Below, one piece after another: positions 23,007 through 31,524 of a DNA stretch of 34,738 nucleotides (position 1 is the stretch's first letter; every line of letters begins with the position of its first letter). The stretch lies in the NCBI GenBank assembly GCA_038522635.1, contig JBCBJZ010000017.1, positions 1-34,738 of the forward strand. The letters run 5' to 3'. The DNA comes from JBCBJZ01 sp038522635. GTDB taxonomy: Bacteria > Pseudomonadota > Alphaproteobacteria > Rhizobiales > Hyphomicrobiaceae. Below the pieces are notes generated by a model. The model saw only the letters and a list, made by a program, of their open reading frames with translations. It did no database searches and was not told where the DNA came from. Both the position numbers and the translations under genes were made by a program.

Positions 23007-24959
23007 TCACGCGATGTGGCCGTTCGCTTCCAACCACGCGATCACCTGATCAGCCGCCGCATCGGCTGAAACGTCGACCGTATCGATGCGCATGTCGGCG
23101 CGCGCGGGCGCTTCATAGGGGCTGTCGATGCCGGTGAAATTCTTGATCTCGCCTTTGAGCGCCTTCGCGTACAGCCCCTTGGGATCGCGCTTGATGCACT
23201 CATCAAGCGGTGTATCGACGAAGACTTCCACGAACTCACCGGCGTCGACGATGTCACGCACCATCTGCCGTTCAGCGCGGAAGGGCGAGATAAACGAGCA
23301 GATCGCGATCTGTCCCGCATCGACGAACAACTTGGCCACTTCGCCAACGCGGCGGATGTTCTCCACCCGGTCGGCCTGCGTGAAGCCGAGGTCGCGGTTG
23401 AGGCCATGGCGCAGGTTGTCACCGTCGAGCATGTAGGTGTGCTGTCCGCGCTTGAAGAGCTTCATCTCAACAAGGCGCGCGATCGTCGACTTGCCGGAGC
23501 CCGACAGCCCGGTGAACCAGACGATGCAGGGACGTTGTTGCTTGATGCTCGCACGCGCGGCCTTATCGACGGCGAGCGCTTCCATGAAGATGTTGCTGGC
23601 CCGGCGCAGTTCGAAGTCGATCATGCCCGCCGCGATCGTGGCGTTGGTGCCGCGGTCCACCAGGATGAAGCTGCCCGTATGCGGGTTATCAGCAAAGGCG
23701 TCGAAGACGATGTTCGTCGGCGTGGAGAGGTTGCACAGACCGATCTCGTTGACGTCGAGTTTTCGCGCGGCGAGCGGCTGACCGGTCTCGATGTCGACCT
23801 TATGCTTGAGCGCGGTCACCATGGCGGATGTCCAATGCATGCCGATGCGCATATGGTAGGTGCGGCCGGGCAGCAGCGGGGTTGATCCCATCCAAAGGAC
23901 GTGCGCTGCAAACTGGTCCGACACGATCGGGCGGGCCGATGGCGACGCGATCACGTCACCGCGCGCCACGTCGACATCGTCCTCAAGCACCAGCGTCACC
24001 GCTTCGCCAGCACGGGCGCGCGGGGGCGCTCCATCGGCGGTGATGATCTGCGCGATTTTCGTCTGGCGCGCGGCGGGGAACACCATGACCTCATCGCCGC
24101 ACGCGATCGCGCCTGACGCGAGCGTGCCCGCATAGCCGCGAAAGCCCGCGTCGGGCCTGTTCACCCACTGCACGGGAAAGCGCAGCGGCACCGCGTCGGC
24201 TGTATCGGTAACGGTCAGCGTTTCGAGACGCGCAAGAAGCGTCGGCCCCTTCCACCAGGGCATTCGCGCGCTTGGCAGCGTGACATTATCACCATGGCGC
24301 GCGGAGAGCGGGATCGCGGTCACGTCGTGGAAGCCGAGGCCTTCCGCAAACGCCGCATAGGCGTCGACGATCGTGGCGAAGGTGGTCTCATCGAAACCGA
24401 CGAGATCGATCTTGTTCACCGCCAGCACCACGTGACGGATGCCGAACCGCGCGCAGATGTGCGAATGGCGCTTCGTCTGCGGCAGCAGGCCTTTGGTGGC
24501 GTCGACCAGAATGACGGCACAGTCCACGGTCGATGCCGCCGTCGCCATGTTACTCGTGTATTGCTCGTGGCCGGGCGCGTCGGCGACCATGAAAGCGCGC
24601 TGCGCGGTCGCGAAATAACGGTAGGCGACATCGATGGTGATGCCCTGCTCGCGTTCGGCGGCGAGGCCGTCAACCAGCAAGGCGAGGTCGATATCGTCGC
24701 CCACGGTCCCATATTTCGCACTGTCGGCGGCGAGCTGCGCGATCTGGTCTTCGAAGATGAGCTTTGAATCGTAGAGCAGCCGCCCGATCAGCGTCGACTT
24801 GCCATCATCCACAGACCCGCAGGTGAGGAAGCGCAGCAGTTCACGGGTGGCCATCGCCTCTGCAGCGTCGGCCTTGTTTGCATCATCCGAGCGGCCATCA
24901 TGCCCCCGGCCAGCCCCCTCTCGGCCATCATCCCCTCGGCCATCATCCACTGGCGCCAT
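23007..24959 (-). CDS. cysNC: Fused sulfate adenylyltransferase subunit 1 / APS kinase (CysN-CysC, NodQ-like)
   Basis: A 650-residue bifunctional enzyme. CysN is the GTPase that powers ATP sulfurylase; CysC phosphorylates APS to PAPS, the sulfate donor for sulfotransferases. N-terminal GTPase: GSVDDGKSTLIGRLL, DAPGHEQYTSN, NKIDLVGFD, then translation-factor-like beta barrels. The APS kinase starts at about residue 445 with its own P-loop GLSGSGKSTIARL and DGDNLRHGLNRDLGF. ATG 24959 overlaps the cysD stop (TGATG). Residues 5-24 are four pentapeptide repeats (xxGRx) from a 15-bp DNA repeat; ATG 24854 (MATRELLRFLTCG) with AGAGG is an alternative start that drops them. Confidence 0.96.
   Translation of the reverse strand: MAPVDDGRGDDGREGAGRGHDGRSDDANKADAAEAMATRELLRFLTCGSVDDGKSTLIGRLLYDSKLIFEDQIAQLAADSAKYGTVGDDIDLALLVDGLAAEREQGITIDVAYRYFATAQRAFMVADAPGHEQYTSNMATAASTVDCAVILVDATKGLLPQTKRHSHICARFGIRHVVLAVNKIDLVGFDETTFATIVDAYAAFAEGLGFHDVTAIPLSARHGDNVTLPSARMPWWKGPTLLARLETLTVTDTADAVPLRFPVQWVNRPDAGFRGYAGTLASGAIACGDEVMVFPAARQTKIAQIITADGAPPRARAGEAVTLVLEDDVDVARGDVIASPSARPIVSDQFAAHVLWMGSTPLLPGRTYHMRIGMHWTSAMVTALKHKVDIETGQPLAARKLDVNEIGLCNLSTPTNIVFDAFADNPHTGSFILVDRGTNATIAAGMIDFELRRASNIFMEALAVDKAARASIKQQRPCIVWFTGLSGSGKSTIARLVEMKLFKRGQHTYMLDGDNLRHGLNRDLGFTQADRVENIRRVGEVAKLFVDAGQIAICSFISPFRAERQMVRDIVDAGEFVEVFVDTPLDECIKRDPKGLYAKALKGEIKNFTGIDSPYEAPARADMRIDTVDVSADAAADQVIAWLEANGHIA
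24888..24947 (-). repeat. 15-bp in-frame tandem repeat at the 5' end of cysN/C
   Basis: On the minus strand the unit GATGATGGCCGAGGG occurs about four times, two copies nearly perfect and two decayed. It encodes DDGRG, DDGRE, GAGRG, HDGRS. Because 15 bp is five codons, changes in copy number would keep the frame. Confidence 0.75.
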
Positions 24960-25915
24960 CAAAAATAGCCCTCGCGCTTTTTGCGCTCCATGGACGCCGC
25001 TTCGTCCGCATCGATCAGCCGGCCATGACGCTCCGAGGTCCGCACGCCAACCGTTTCCGCCACCACAGCTTCAAGCGTCGTCGCATCGCTTTCAACGGCA
25101 CCCGTCAGTGGATAACAGCCAAGCGTGCGAAACCTCACCTGACGCTGCTCGACCACCTCGCCGGGGCGCAGCGTCAACCGCTCATCATCCACCATCAGCA
25201 ACGTCCCCTCGCGCTCGATCACCGGGCGACGGGCGGCAAGGTACAATGGCACGATCTCGATCCCTTCGGCGGCGATGTACTGCCAGATGTCGACCTCGGT
25301 CCAATTGGAGAGGGGAAAGACGCGGATCGACTGACCGCGCTCCACCCGCGTGTTGAATAGCCGCCAAAGTTCAGGGCGCTGCGCACGCGGGTCCCAGCCG
25401 TGATCGGCGCTGCGAAACGAAAAGATGCGCTCCTTCGCCCGCGACTTCTCTTCATCGCGCCGCGCGCCGCCGAACGCTGCATCGAACCGATGGTGGTCAA
25501 GCGCCTGCTTCAGGGCTTGCGTCTTCATCACATCGGTGTGGACGCTCGATCCCGAGGTCAGCGGGTTGATCCCCTGACGCAGCCCCTCCTCATTGGTATG
25601 GACGATCAGATCCAGGCCACGCTTCGCCATCGCGGCGTCGCGAAAGGTGATCATCTCACGGAACTTCCACGTCGTGTCGACGTGAAGGAAAGGGAAGGGC
25701 GGCGTTGCGGGGTAGAAGGCCTTTAAAGCGAGATGCAGCATCACGCTTGAGTCTTTGCCGATCGAATAAAGCATCACCGGCTTTTCAAACGAGGCCACCA
25801 CCTCGCGCATGATGTGGATCGCCTCATTTTCGAGGCGGCGCAAATGCGCAGGCGATTGAGCCGCCGTGGCGTCGGTACTTTCAGCGGCGATCGCGGGAGG
25901 TGTGATGGTGGACAT
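24959..25915 (-). CDS. cysD: Sulfate adenylyltransferase subunit 2 CysD (NodP-like)
   Basis: The small catalytic subunit of ATP sulfurylase (sulfate + ATP to APS), 318 residues. PP-loop LYSIGKDSSVMLHLALKAF at about residues 49-67, then FPFLHVDTTWKFREMI, GGARRDEEKSRAKERIFSFR, the dimer region PLSNWTEVDIWQYIAAEGIE and the closing GRLIDADEAASMERKKREGY, all characteristic. It is directly upstream of, and overlaps, the cysN/C gene. No cysH, cysI or sulfate transporter is nearby, which points more to PAPS for sulfation than to cysteine synthesis. Confidence 0.97.
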   Translation of the reverse strand: MSTITPPAIAAESTDATAAQSPAHLRRLENEAIHIMREVVASFEKPVMLYSIGKDSSVMLHLALKAFYPATPPFPFLHVDTTWKFREMITFRDAAMAKRGLDLIVHTNEEGLRQGINPLTSGSSVHTDVMKTQALKQALDHHRFDAAFGGARRDEEKSRAKERIFSFRSADHGWDPRAQRPELWRLFNTRVERGQSIRVFPLSNWTEVDIWQYIAAEGIEIVPLYLAARRPVIEREGTLLMVDDERLTLRPGEVVEQRQVRFRTLGCYPLTGAVESDATTLEAVVAETVGVRTSERHGRLIDADEAASMERKKREGYF

Positions 25916-26103
25916 CGCTTTCGCGCATTCTTGTTGTCAGGAGCGCCGATCCAACGAACGGGCACGGCGTGGCGGGAGAGCCTTAACCCAGCCGCACGCC
26001 GGCGCAAACCCGCCCCGGCCCCAGGGCGCCAGCACCCGCCCCAGCATTTGCACAGAACTGGCCTAGCACCGGGCCACAACCGCCCCGACGATACGCACCG
26101 ACC

Positions 26104-27009
26104 CTAATCGTCGCCAAGCAGGCGATCCACGCAGGCGTCAACCCCTTCCTGCCAGGGCGGCAAACGCACATCGAACGTGTCGGCAAGCTTGCTCGTATCA
26201 AGGCGTGAATTGGCAGGGCGTTGCGCTGGCGTCGGGTATTGCGCGGTCTCAATCGCGCGCACGCTTGATGGAACCTTCGCACCATGGTGCGCGGCGCGCG
26301 CGAACACCGCTTGCGCCAACCCGTGCCAGCTGGTCTCGCCGTGCCCCACCGCGTGATAAAGCCCCCAGCGCGCATCATCGAACGCCGCCTTCTCGCCCTT
26401 GCGAACCACCTGACGGGCGATCTCCAGAATGGCTGCGCTCAGATGCGGTGCATAGGTCGGGGACCCGACCTGATCGGCCACGACGCCAAGGTCATCGCGC
26501 GACTGCGCCAGGTTGAGCATGGTTTTGACGAAGTTCTTGCCGAACGGGCTGTAGACCCAGGCGGTGCGCAAAATGATGTGCCGGGGATTGGCCCCACGGA
26601 CCGCCACTTCGCCAGCCAATTTGGAATGGCCGTAGACGCTTGCCGGCGTGGTCGCGTCATCTTCGCGGTAAGGCTCAGCTTTGGCGCCATCGAAGACGTA
26701 ATCGGTGGAGATGTGGATGATCGGCAGATCGCGTTGCGCGGCCGCTTGCGCCAACAGCCCAGCGCCATCGCGGTTCAAACGGAATGCCGCATCAACGTCG
26801 CTCTCGGCCTGATCGACCGCGGTGTAGGCGGCGGAATTGATGATGATGTCGGGGCGCACATCCGCCATCGCCCGTGTGATGGTGGCGGCTTCGCAAATAT
26901 CGAGGCCTGGCCGGCCCACCGCGCACGCTTCGATGTCAGCGCAGCCCGGCGCCGTCTCCACCAGCGCGCGCGCCACTTGCCCTTGCCAACCAGCGATCAA
27001 TAACCGCAT
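26104..27009 (-). CDS. rfbD: dTDP-4-dehydrorhamnose reductase RmlD
   Basis: Last step of dTDP-L-rhamnose synthesis; reduces the 4-keto group with NAD(P)H. The 301-residue extended SDR begins MRLLIAGWQGQVARAL (the GxxGQ nucleotide motif), then INSAAYTAVDQAESD, HISTDYVFDGAKAEPYREDD, the YxxxK pair in YGHSKLAGE, RTAWVYSPFGKNFVKTML and RPANSRLDTSKL. It starts 9 bp after rfbB and is part of the same transcript. A 188-bp gap without a recognisable gene separates it from cysD. Confidence 0.96.
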   Translation of the reverse strand: MRLLIAGWQGQVARALVETAPGCADIEACAVGRPGLDICEAATITRAMADVRPDIIINSAAYTAVDQAESDVDAAFRLNRDGAGLLAQAAAQRDLPIIHISTDYVFDGAKAEPYREDDATTPASVYGHSKLAGEVAVRGANPRHIILRTAWVYSPFGKNFVKTMLNLAQSRDDLGVVADQVGSPTYAPHLSAAILEIARQVVRKGEKAAFDDARWGLYHAVGHGETSWHGLAQAVFARAAHHGAKVPSSVRAIETAQYPTPAQRPANSRLDTSKLADTFDVRLPPWQEGVDACVDRLLGDD

Positions 27010-27018
27010 GCGACGCCC

Positions 27019-28077
27019 TCACGTGCTCTCGGCTGCCAACCCCAAGCGCTGGCCGGCATAGACTTTTTCCCGCAACGGCGCCCACCACCAGTCGTTATCG
27101 AGGTACCAGCGCACGGTCTTGGCAAGGCCCGTCTCGAAGGTTTCTTGGGCACGCCAGCCAAGCGCGCTCTCAAGCTTGCCCGCATCGATCGCGTAGCGCT
27201 GATCGTGACCGGGTCGGTCCTTCACAAAGGTGATCAGCTCGCGCCGTGCCGTGGCCGCCGGACGCGCTTCATCGAGCAGATCGCAGATTGTCTCCACGAC
27301 GTGAAGGTTGCTGCGCTCGTTGCGGCCGCCCACGTTGTATTTCTCGCCCACCAAACCCTGCGTCAGGATCACATGCAGCGCGCGGGCATGATCATCCACG
27401 TACAGCCAGTCGCGCACATTGGACCCGTCACCGTAGACGGGCAGCGGCTTGCCTTCGAGCGCGTTCAAGATCACAAGCGGGATCAACTTTTCAGGGAAAT
27501 GATAAGGCCCGTAGTTGTTTGAGCAGTTCGACATGACGATCGGCAGGCCGAAGGTGCGATGCCAGGCGTTGGCCAGGTGATCGGCCGCAGCTTTGCTCGC
27601 TGAATAGGGCGAAGAGGGATCGTATGGCGTGGTCTCTTCGAACAACCCCTCGGGGCCAAGCGAACCGTAAACCTCATCCGTCGAGACGTGCAAAAAGCGG
27701 AACGCGTCGCGCCGGGTTCCCTCCAGTTGCTCCCAATAGCGTCGGGCCGCTTCCAAAAGCACGTAGGTCCCGGTGATGTTGGTCTCGATGAAGGTCGCAG
27801 CGCCATCGATCGACCGGTCGACGTGGCTCTCCGCTGCCAAATGCATGATCGCATCGGGCTGATGCGTCGCCAGGGTCGTCGCCATCGCCTGCGCGTCGCG
27901 GATATCGGCCTGCACGAAGGCGTAGCGGCGGTCGTGCTCGACATCGAGCAGCGAGGTCAGGTTAGCGGCATAGGTGAGCGCATCGACGTTGACGACCTCA
28001 TCGTTGGTCTCTTGGATGAGATAGCGGCATACGGCCGATCCGATGAAGCCTGCACCGCCCGTCACGAGGATTTTCAT
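27019..28077 (-). CDS. rfbB: dTDP-glucose 4,6-dehydratase RmlB
   Basis: Second step of dTDP-L-rhamnose synthesis; converts dTDP-glucose to the 4-keto-6-deoxy sugar using bound NAD+. 352 residues: MKILVTGGAGFIGSAVCRYL (GxxGxxG), HLAAESHVDRSIDGAATFIE, HVSTDEVYGSLG, YxxxK in YSASKAAADHL, SNCSNNYGPYHFPEKLIPLV, then VYGDGSNVRDWLYVDDHARA. It is the first gene of the minus-strand block. Its ribosome site GGGAGG is 5 bases before ATG but lies in the 3' arm of a hairpin (28082-28108). Confidence 0.97.
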   Translation of the reverse strand: MKILVTGGAGFIGSAVCRYLIQETNDEVVNVDALTYAANLTSLLDVEHDRRYAFVQADIRDAQAMATTLATHQPDAIMHLAAESHVDRSIDGAATFIETNITGTYVLLEAARRYWEQLEGTRRDAFRFLHVSTDEVYGSLGPEGLFEETTPYDPSSPYSASKAAADHLANAWHRTFGLPIVMSNCSNNYGPYHFPEKLIPLVILNALEGKPLPVYGDGSNVRDWLYVDDHARALHVILTQGLVGEKYNVGGRNERSNLHVVETICDLLDEARPAATARRELITFVKDRPGHDQRYAIDAGKLESALGWRAQETFETGLAKTVRWYLDNDWWWAPLREKVYAGQRLGLAAEST

Positions 28078-28081
28078 CGTT

Positions 28082-28108
28082 GCCTCCCGGGCATAACGGG
28101 CCGGAGGC
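28082..28108 (-). promoter_or_regulatory. Leader hairpin burying the rfbB ribosome-binding site
   Basis: On the minus strand GCCTCCGG pairs with CCGGGAGGC (one bulged G) around a 10-base loop; the 3' arm contains the Shine-Dalgarno GGGAGG, and ATG begins 5 bases after the stem. In mRNA this would block ribosome access unless opened by heat, a protein or a ligand. No ligand-binding domain like a known riboswitch is apparent. Confidence 0.55.
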
Positions 28109-28151
28109 GCTGGCGCACGTGCTCACATTGAGGGGGCCGCGCCGGCACCGA

Positions 28152-28187
28152 CCGTTGGCGAATGGAACCGCAGCGGTGAACCAACGG
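28152..28187. promoter_or_regulatory. Nested inverted repeat upstream of rfbB
   Basis: CCGTTGG (28152-28158) and CCAACGG (28181-28187) are perfect complements; between them ACCG-CAG-CGGT (28167-28177) makes a second small stem. It lies about 75 bp before the rfbB start and could be an operator. The rest of the 348-bp gap between clpB and rfbB holds the SD hairpin and a C-rich repeat, and no gene that I can support. Confidence 0.3.
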
Positions 28188-28333
28188 GGCGCAGGACGCA
28201 AGCCCACGCGGGCAGGCGGCCGTGCATAGTCACGCGTTCACGGCGGCTACGAGGCTCGTTTCGAGGCGTCTGTGGCCGCTTGGCCGCGTTCGCGCGCACG
28301 CACAACAGGGGGTCGACGCGTTGCCCGCACCAA

Positions 28334-28388
28334 CCCCCCGCACACTGGCCCCCGCAGTGCCCCCGCACTGCCCCGCTACTGGCCCCCT
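28334..28388. repeat. Degenerate C-rich tandem repeat near the clpB 3' end
   Basis: Four to five imperfect units of 11-13 bp built on CCCCCGCACTG (CCCCCGCACACTGG, CCCCCGCAGTG, CCCCCGCACTG, CCCCGCTACTGG). It starts about 40 bp downstream of the clpB stop. Function unknown. Confidence 0.55.
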
Positions 28389-28425
28389 CGTCCTTGCGCC
28401 ATCAGCGCGCTCGTGCCCGCTGCGA

Positions 28426-31026
28426 TCAGGCGGCCAGCTGAACCGGCTCACCGTTGATGATCAGGCCGCTGTCATCTGCGCTCACCGTCACGGTGGCACC
28501 ATCGACGATCTGTCCACCGAGGATCTGCTCCGCCAACGGATCCTGAACGGCCTTCTGGATCACGCGCTTTAAGGGCCGCGCCCCGTAGGCCTGATCATAG
28601 CCCTTCTCAGCGAGCCAGGCCCGCGCCCGGTCATCCAGCGTCAGCGTGATCTTGCGATCCGCAAGCAGCCCACGCAGCCGCTCAAGCTGGATGTCCACGA
28701 TCGCTGCCATCTGATCGCGCTGCAGGCGGTGGAACAAGATGATGTCGTCCAGCCGGTTCAGGAACTCAGGCCGGAACCGCGTGCGCACTTCCGCCATCAC
28801 AAGATCCCGCGTCTGACCGGTCAGCGCACCTTCAGCCTGGCTGACCAGGAACTCCGCGCCGATGTTGGAGGTCATGATGATGAGGGTGTTCTTGAAGTCG
28901 ACGGTGCGACCCTGACCGTCAGTCAACCGGCCATCATCCAAAACCTGCAGCAGCACATTGAACACATCGCCGTGCGCCTTCTCGATCTCGTCGAACAGCA
29001 CCACCTGGTAGGGCCGGCGCCGCACCGCTTCCGTCAGCGCGCCGCCTTCTTCGTAGCCCACGTATCCCGGCGGAGCACCGATGAGCCGCGCGACCGCATG
29101 CTTTTCCATGTACTCCGACATATCGATGCGGATCATCGCCTGCTCGTCATCGAACAGGAAGGTCGCGAGCGCTTTGGTCAGCTCGGTTTTGCCAACGCCG
29201 GTGGGCCCTAAGAACATGAACGAGCCGATCGGACGGTTCGGGTCCTGCAGGCCAGCGCGGGCCCGGCGTACGGCGGTTGACACAGCACGCACAGCTTCTT
29301 CCTGACCGATCACGCGTTGGCCAAGCGCCTCTTCCATGCGCAACAGCTTTTCACGTTCGCCTTCCAGCATGCGGTCGACCGGGACACCCGTCCAACGCGA
29401 GACCACGCCAGCGATATGATCAGGCGTCACCGCCTCTTCGACCATGCCCGCACGCTCCGCGCCCGCATTCTCAAGGTCCGCCAACTGCGCTTCGAGATCC
29501 GGGATCACGCCATAAGCCAATTCACCCGCCTTCGCGAGATCACCGTCGCGTTGTGCGCGCTCCAACTCACCGCGCCGGGCGTCGAGCGCCTCTTTGATTT
29601 TCTGCGCGGAACCAAGCTTATTCTTCTCCGCCTGCCAGCGCTCGGTCAGCGCCTGGCTCTCTTCATCGAGATCGGCGATCTCCTTTTCAAGCCGCTCCAG
29701 CCGATCCTGCGATGCCGCATCGGTCTCCTTCTTGAGCGCTTCGCGTTCGATCTTGAGCTGGATCAGCCGCCGGTCGAGCTCATCGAGCGCTTCGGGTTTT
29801 GAATCGACCTGCATACGAAGGCGCGAAGCCGCCTCGTCGACGAGGTCGATCGCCTTATCGGGCAGGAAGCGGTCGGTGATGTAGCGGTTCGACATCGTCG
29901 CCGCCGACACCAGCGCGCTGTCGGTGATGCGCACGCCGTGGTGAAGCTCGTACTTCTCTTTGATGCCGCGCAAAATCGAGATCGTATCCTCGACCGTCGG
30001 CTCGCTCACCAGCAACGGTTGGAAGCGGCGTGCGAGCGCTGCGTCCTTCTCCACGTGCTTGCGATACTCATCAAGCGTGGTCGCGCCGATGCAGTGCAAC
30101 TCGCCGCGCGCCAGGGCGGGCTTCAAAAGGTTGGACGCATCCATCGCACCATCGGCTTTGCCGGCGCCGACCAACGTGTGCATCTCATCGATGAACAGCA
30201 CAATGCGCCCGTCTTCCGCCTGGATTTCAGACAGCACCGCTTTGAGCCGCTCTTCGAATTCGCCACGGTATTTCGCACCAGCGATCAACGCGCCCATGTC
30301 GAGCGCCATCAGCCTTTTGTCGCGCAGGCTCTCAGGCACATCACCTTGCACGATGCGCATCGCAAGACCTTCAGCGATCGCCGTCTTGCCAACGCCGGGC
30401 TCACCGATCAGCACCGGATTGTTCTTGGTGCGCCGTGACAGCACCTGGATCGTGCGCCGGATCTCCTCATCACGACCGATCACCGGGTCGATCTTGCCGT
30501 CGCGCGCAGCCTTCGTCAGGTCCCGCGCATAGCGGTTGAGCGCCTCGTAGCCATCCTCAGCCGACGCGCTGTCAGCGGTCCGGCCCTTGCGGATTTCGTT
30601 GATCGCGGTGTTCAGCGCGTTCGCGGTGAGGCCTGCATCGCGCAGGATGCGGCCCGCGGGCGCATCGGCTTCCATGGTGATCGCCAACAGCAGGCGTTCA
30701 GCCGTGATGAACTGGTCGCCTGCCTTTTGTGCGATCTTTTCAGCGCTCTCGAACACGCGGGCCATCTCAGGCGTGAGGTACAATTGCCCCCCGCCTGCAC
30801 CGCTCACCTTGGCGGTCGCGTCCAACGCCGCCTGCGTCGCGGTTGCCGCATCGCCCGGGCGTGCGCCGGCGCGCGTCATCAGGTTGGCTGCCAAGCCCTC
30901 CGGATCATCGAGCAGCACCTTAAGCAGATGCTCCGGCGAAAAGCGCTGGTGCCCCTCACGCAGCGCCAGTCCCTGGGCCGACTGAACGAAACCCTTCGCG
31001 CGGTCGGTCAGTTTTTCAACGTTCAT
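28426..31026 (-). CDS. clpB: ClpB disaggregase (Hsp100 AAA+ chaperone)
   Basis: A hexameric ATPase that pulls polypeptides out of aggregates together with DnaK. 866 residues, the normal length. N-terminal substrate domain (VQSAQGLALREGHQRFSPEH), first AAA+ with Walker A GEPGVGKTAIAEG and Walker B VLFIDEMHTLVGAG, the coiled-coil M domain (about 400-530, heptad-rich with RRLIQLKIEREALKKETD), second AAA+ with GPTGVGKTELTKAL and VLFDEIEKAH, and C-terminal subdomain YDQAYGARPLKRVIQKAVQD. No ClpP-binding loop is expected in ClpB. I could not find a convincing heat-shock sigma promoter in the 498-bp upstream gap. Confidence 0.98.
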   Translation of the reverse strand: MNVEKLTDRAKGFVQSAQGLALREGHQRFSPEHLLKVLLDDPEGLAANLMTRAGARPGDAATATQAALDATAKVSGAGGGQLYLTPEMARVFESAEKIAQKAGDQFITAERLLLAITMEADAPAGRILRDAGLTANALNTAINEIRKGRTADSASAEDGYEALNRYARDLTKAARDGKIDPVIGRDEEIRRTIQVLSRRTKNNPVLIGEPGVGKTAIAEGLAMRIVQGDVPESLRDKRLMALDMGALIAGAKYRGEFEERLKAVLSEIQAEDGRIVLFIDEMHTLVGAGKADGAMDASNLLKPALARGELHCIGATTLDEYRKHVEKDAALARRFQPLLVSEPTVEDTISILRGIKEKYELHHGVRITDSALVSAATMSNRYITDRFLPDKAIDLVDEAASRLRMQVDSKPEALDELDRRLIQLKIEREALKKETDAASQDRLERLEKEIADLDEESQALTERWQAEKNKLGSAQKIKEALDARRGELERAQRDGDLAKAGELAYGVIPDLEAQLADLENAGAERAGMVEEAVTPDHIAGVVSRWTGVPVDRMLEGEREKLLRMEEALGQRVIGQEEAVRAVSTAVRRARAGLQDPNRPIGSFMFLGPTGVGKTELTKALATFLFDDEQAMIRIDMSEYMEKHAVARLIGAPPGYVGYEEGGALTEAVRRRPYQVVLFDEIEKAHGDVFNVLLQVLDDGRLTDGQGRTVDFKNTLIIMTSNIGAEFLVSQAEGALTGQTRDLVMAEVRTRFRPEFLNRLDDIILFHRLQRDQMAAIVDIQLERLRGLLADRKITLTLDDRARAWLAEKGYDQAYGARPLKRVIQKAVQDPLAEQILGGQIVDGATVTVSADDSGLIINGEPVQLAA

Positions 31027-31096
31027 GTCTCACGTCCTTCACGTTTGCGCGCCGCGCTGGCCCTCTTGCGAGCGACCGTTGGCTGGCGCCAAGGGG

Positions 31097-31168
31097 TAAG
31101 ATCGATCGGCCGATGATCTTGTTGCGTGATCTCACGGGGTGATCCCGTTGGCCGACGATAGATCGAGA
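31097..31168. repeat. Decayed palindrome possibly related to family B (B3)
   Basis: GATCGATCGGCC at the left and GGCCGACGATAGATC at the right are complementary with two extra bases, and the centre has GATCTCAC-GG-GGTGATC. Read on the minus strand, the words GGGATCACC and GATCATCGG echo repeat B1. Homology is uncertain. It lies in the divergent gap between clpB and the MOSC gene. Confidence 0.4.
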
Positions 31169-31205
31169 TGCGACAGACCCCGTCGCCTTGCACAGGCGGA
31201 TGGGC

Positions 31206-31298
31206 GTTCATCCGCCGTCAGTGACCCCACCGAAAGCGAAAGATGAACGGCCAAACGAAGGCGGGACCGGCCTTAACCAAGAAGCGCCGGCGCTCGCC
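31206..31298 (+). repeat. Family A repeat, copy A4 (diverged)
   Basis: GTTCATC (31206-31212) pairs perfectly with GATGAAC (31242-31248), and GCGAAAGATGAACGGCCAAAC matches the family core apart from one inserted C. The inner stem of hairpin 1 is mostly lost; hairpin 2 is reduced to CCGGC..GCCGG. Same orientation as the other three copies. It lies in the gap between clpB and the MOSC gene. Confidence 0.65.
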
Positions 31299-31301
31299 CC
31301 C

Positions 31302-31330
31302 TTCAGGCCCTGCATCCTCCTGAATATAGT
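31302..31330 (+). promoter_or_regulatory. Possible promoter for the MOSC-dehydrogenase pair
   Basis: TTCAGG and TATAGT are 17 bp apart, at 31302-31307 and 31325-31330. The -10 is good and the -35 weak, and the leader to ATG 31525 would be about 190 bases, so this is tentative. I see nothing else in 31331-31524. Confidence 0.25.
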
Positions 31331-31524
31331 GTGGCTTTGGTAACACAAAAGGGCGCGCAGCCGCGTTCTGCCAGGGCCCTACAACCGCTATGCGCCGGCA
31401 CGCGCTCTCGCGCCCCCGCGTCCGATCGCGCGATCGAGCCAGGCGGCAAAGCCTGCTACCTCGTTCTGCGCGTACGCCTGTACAACGGGCGCCGCAAAGG
31501 CACGATCATGAAAGGCGCTACGCG

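Noticed and set aside
21259..28077. A complete surface-polysaccharide or Nod-factor cluster
   Set aside because: No glycosyltransferase, flippase, polymerase, sulfotransferase or nod genes are in the window; only precursor synthesis can be claimed.
31097..31168. Treating B3 as a firm family B copy
   Set aside because: Only short words match on the minus strand; it is kept as a low-confidence palindrome.
31027..31330. Heat-shock sigma-32 promoter or CIRCE element upstream of clpB
   Set aside because: I looked for CTTGAA / CCCCAT spacing and for the CIRCE inverted repeat and found no convincing match.
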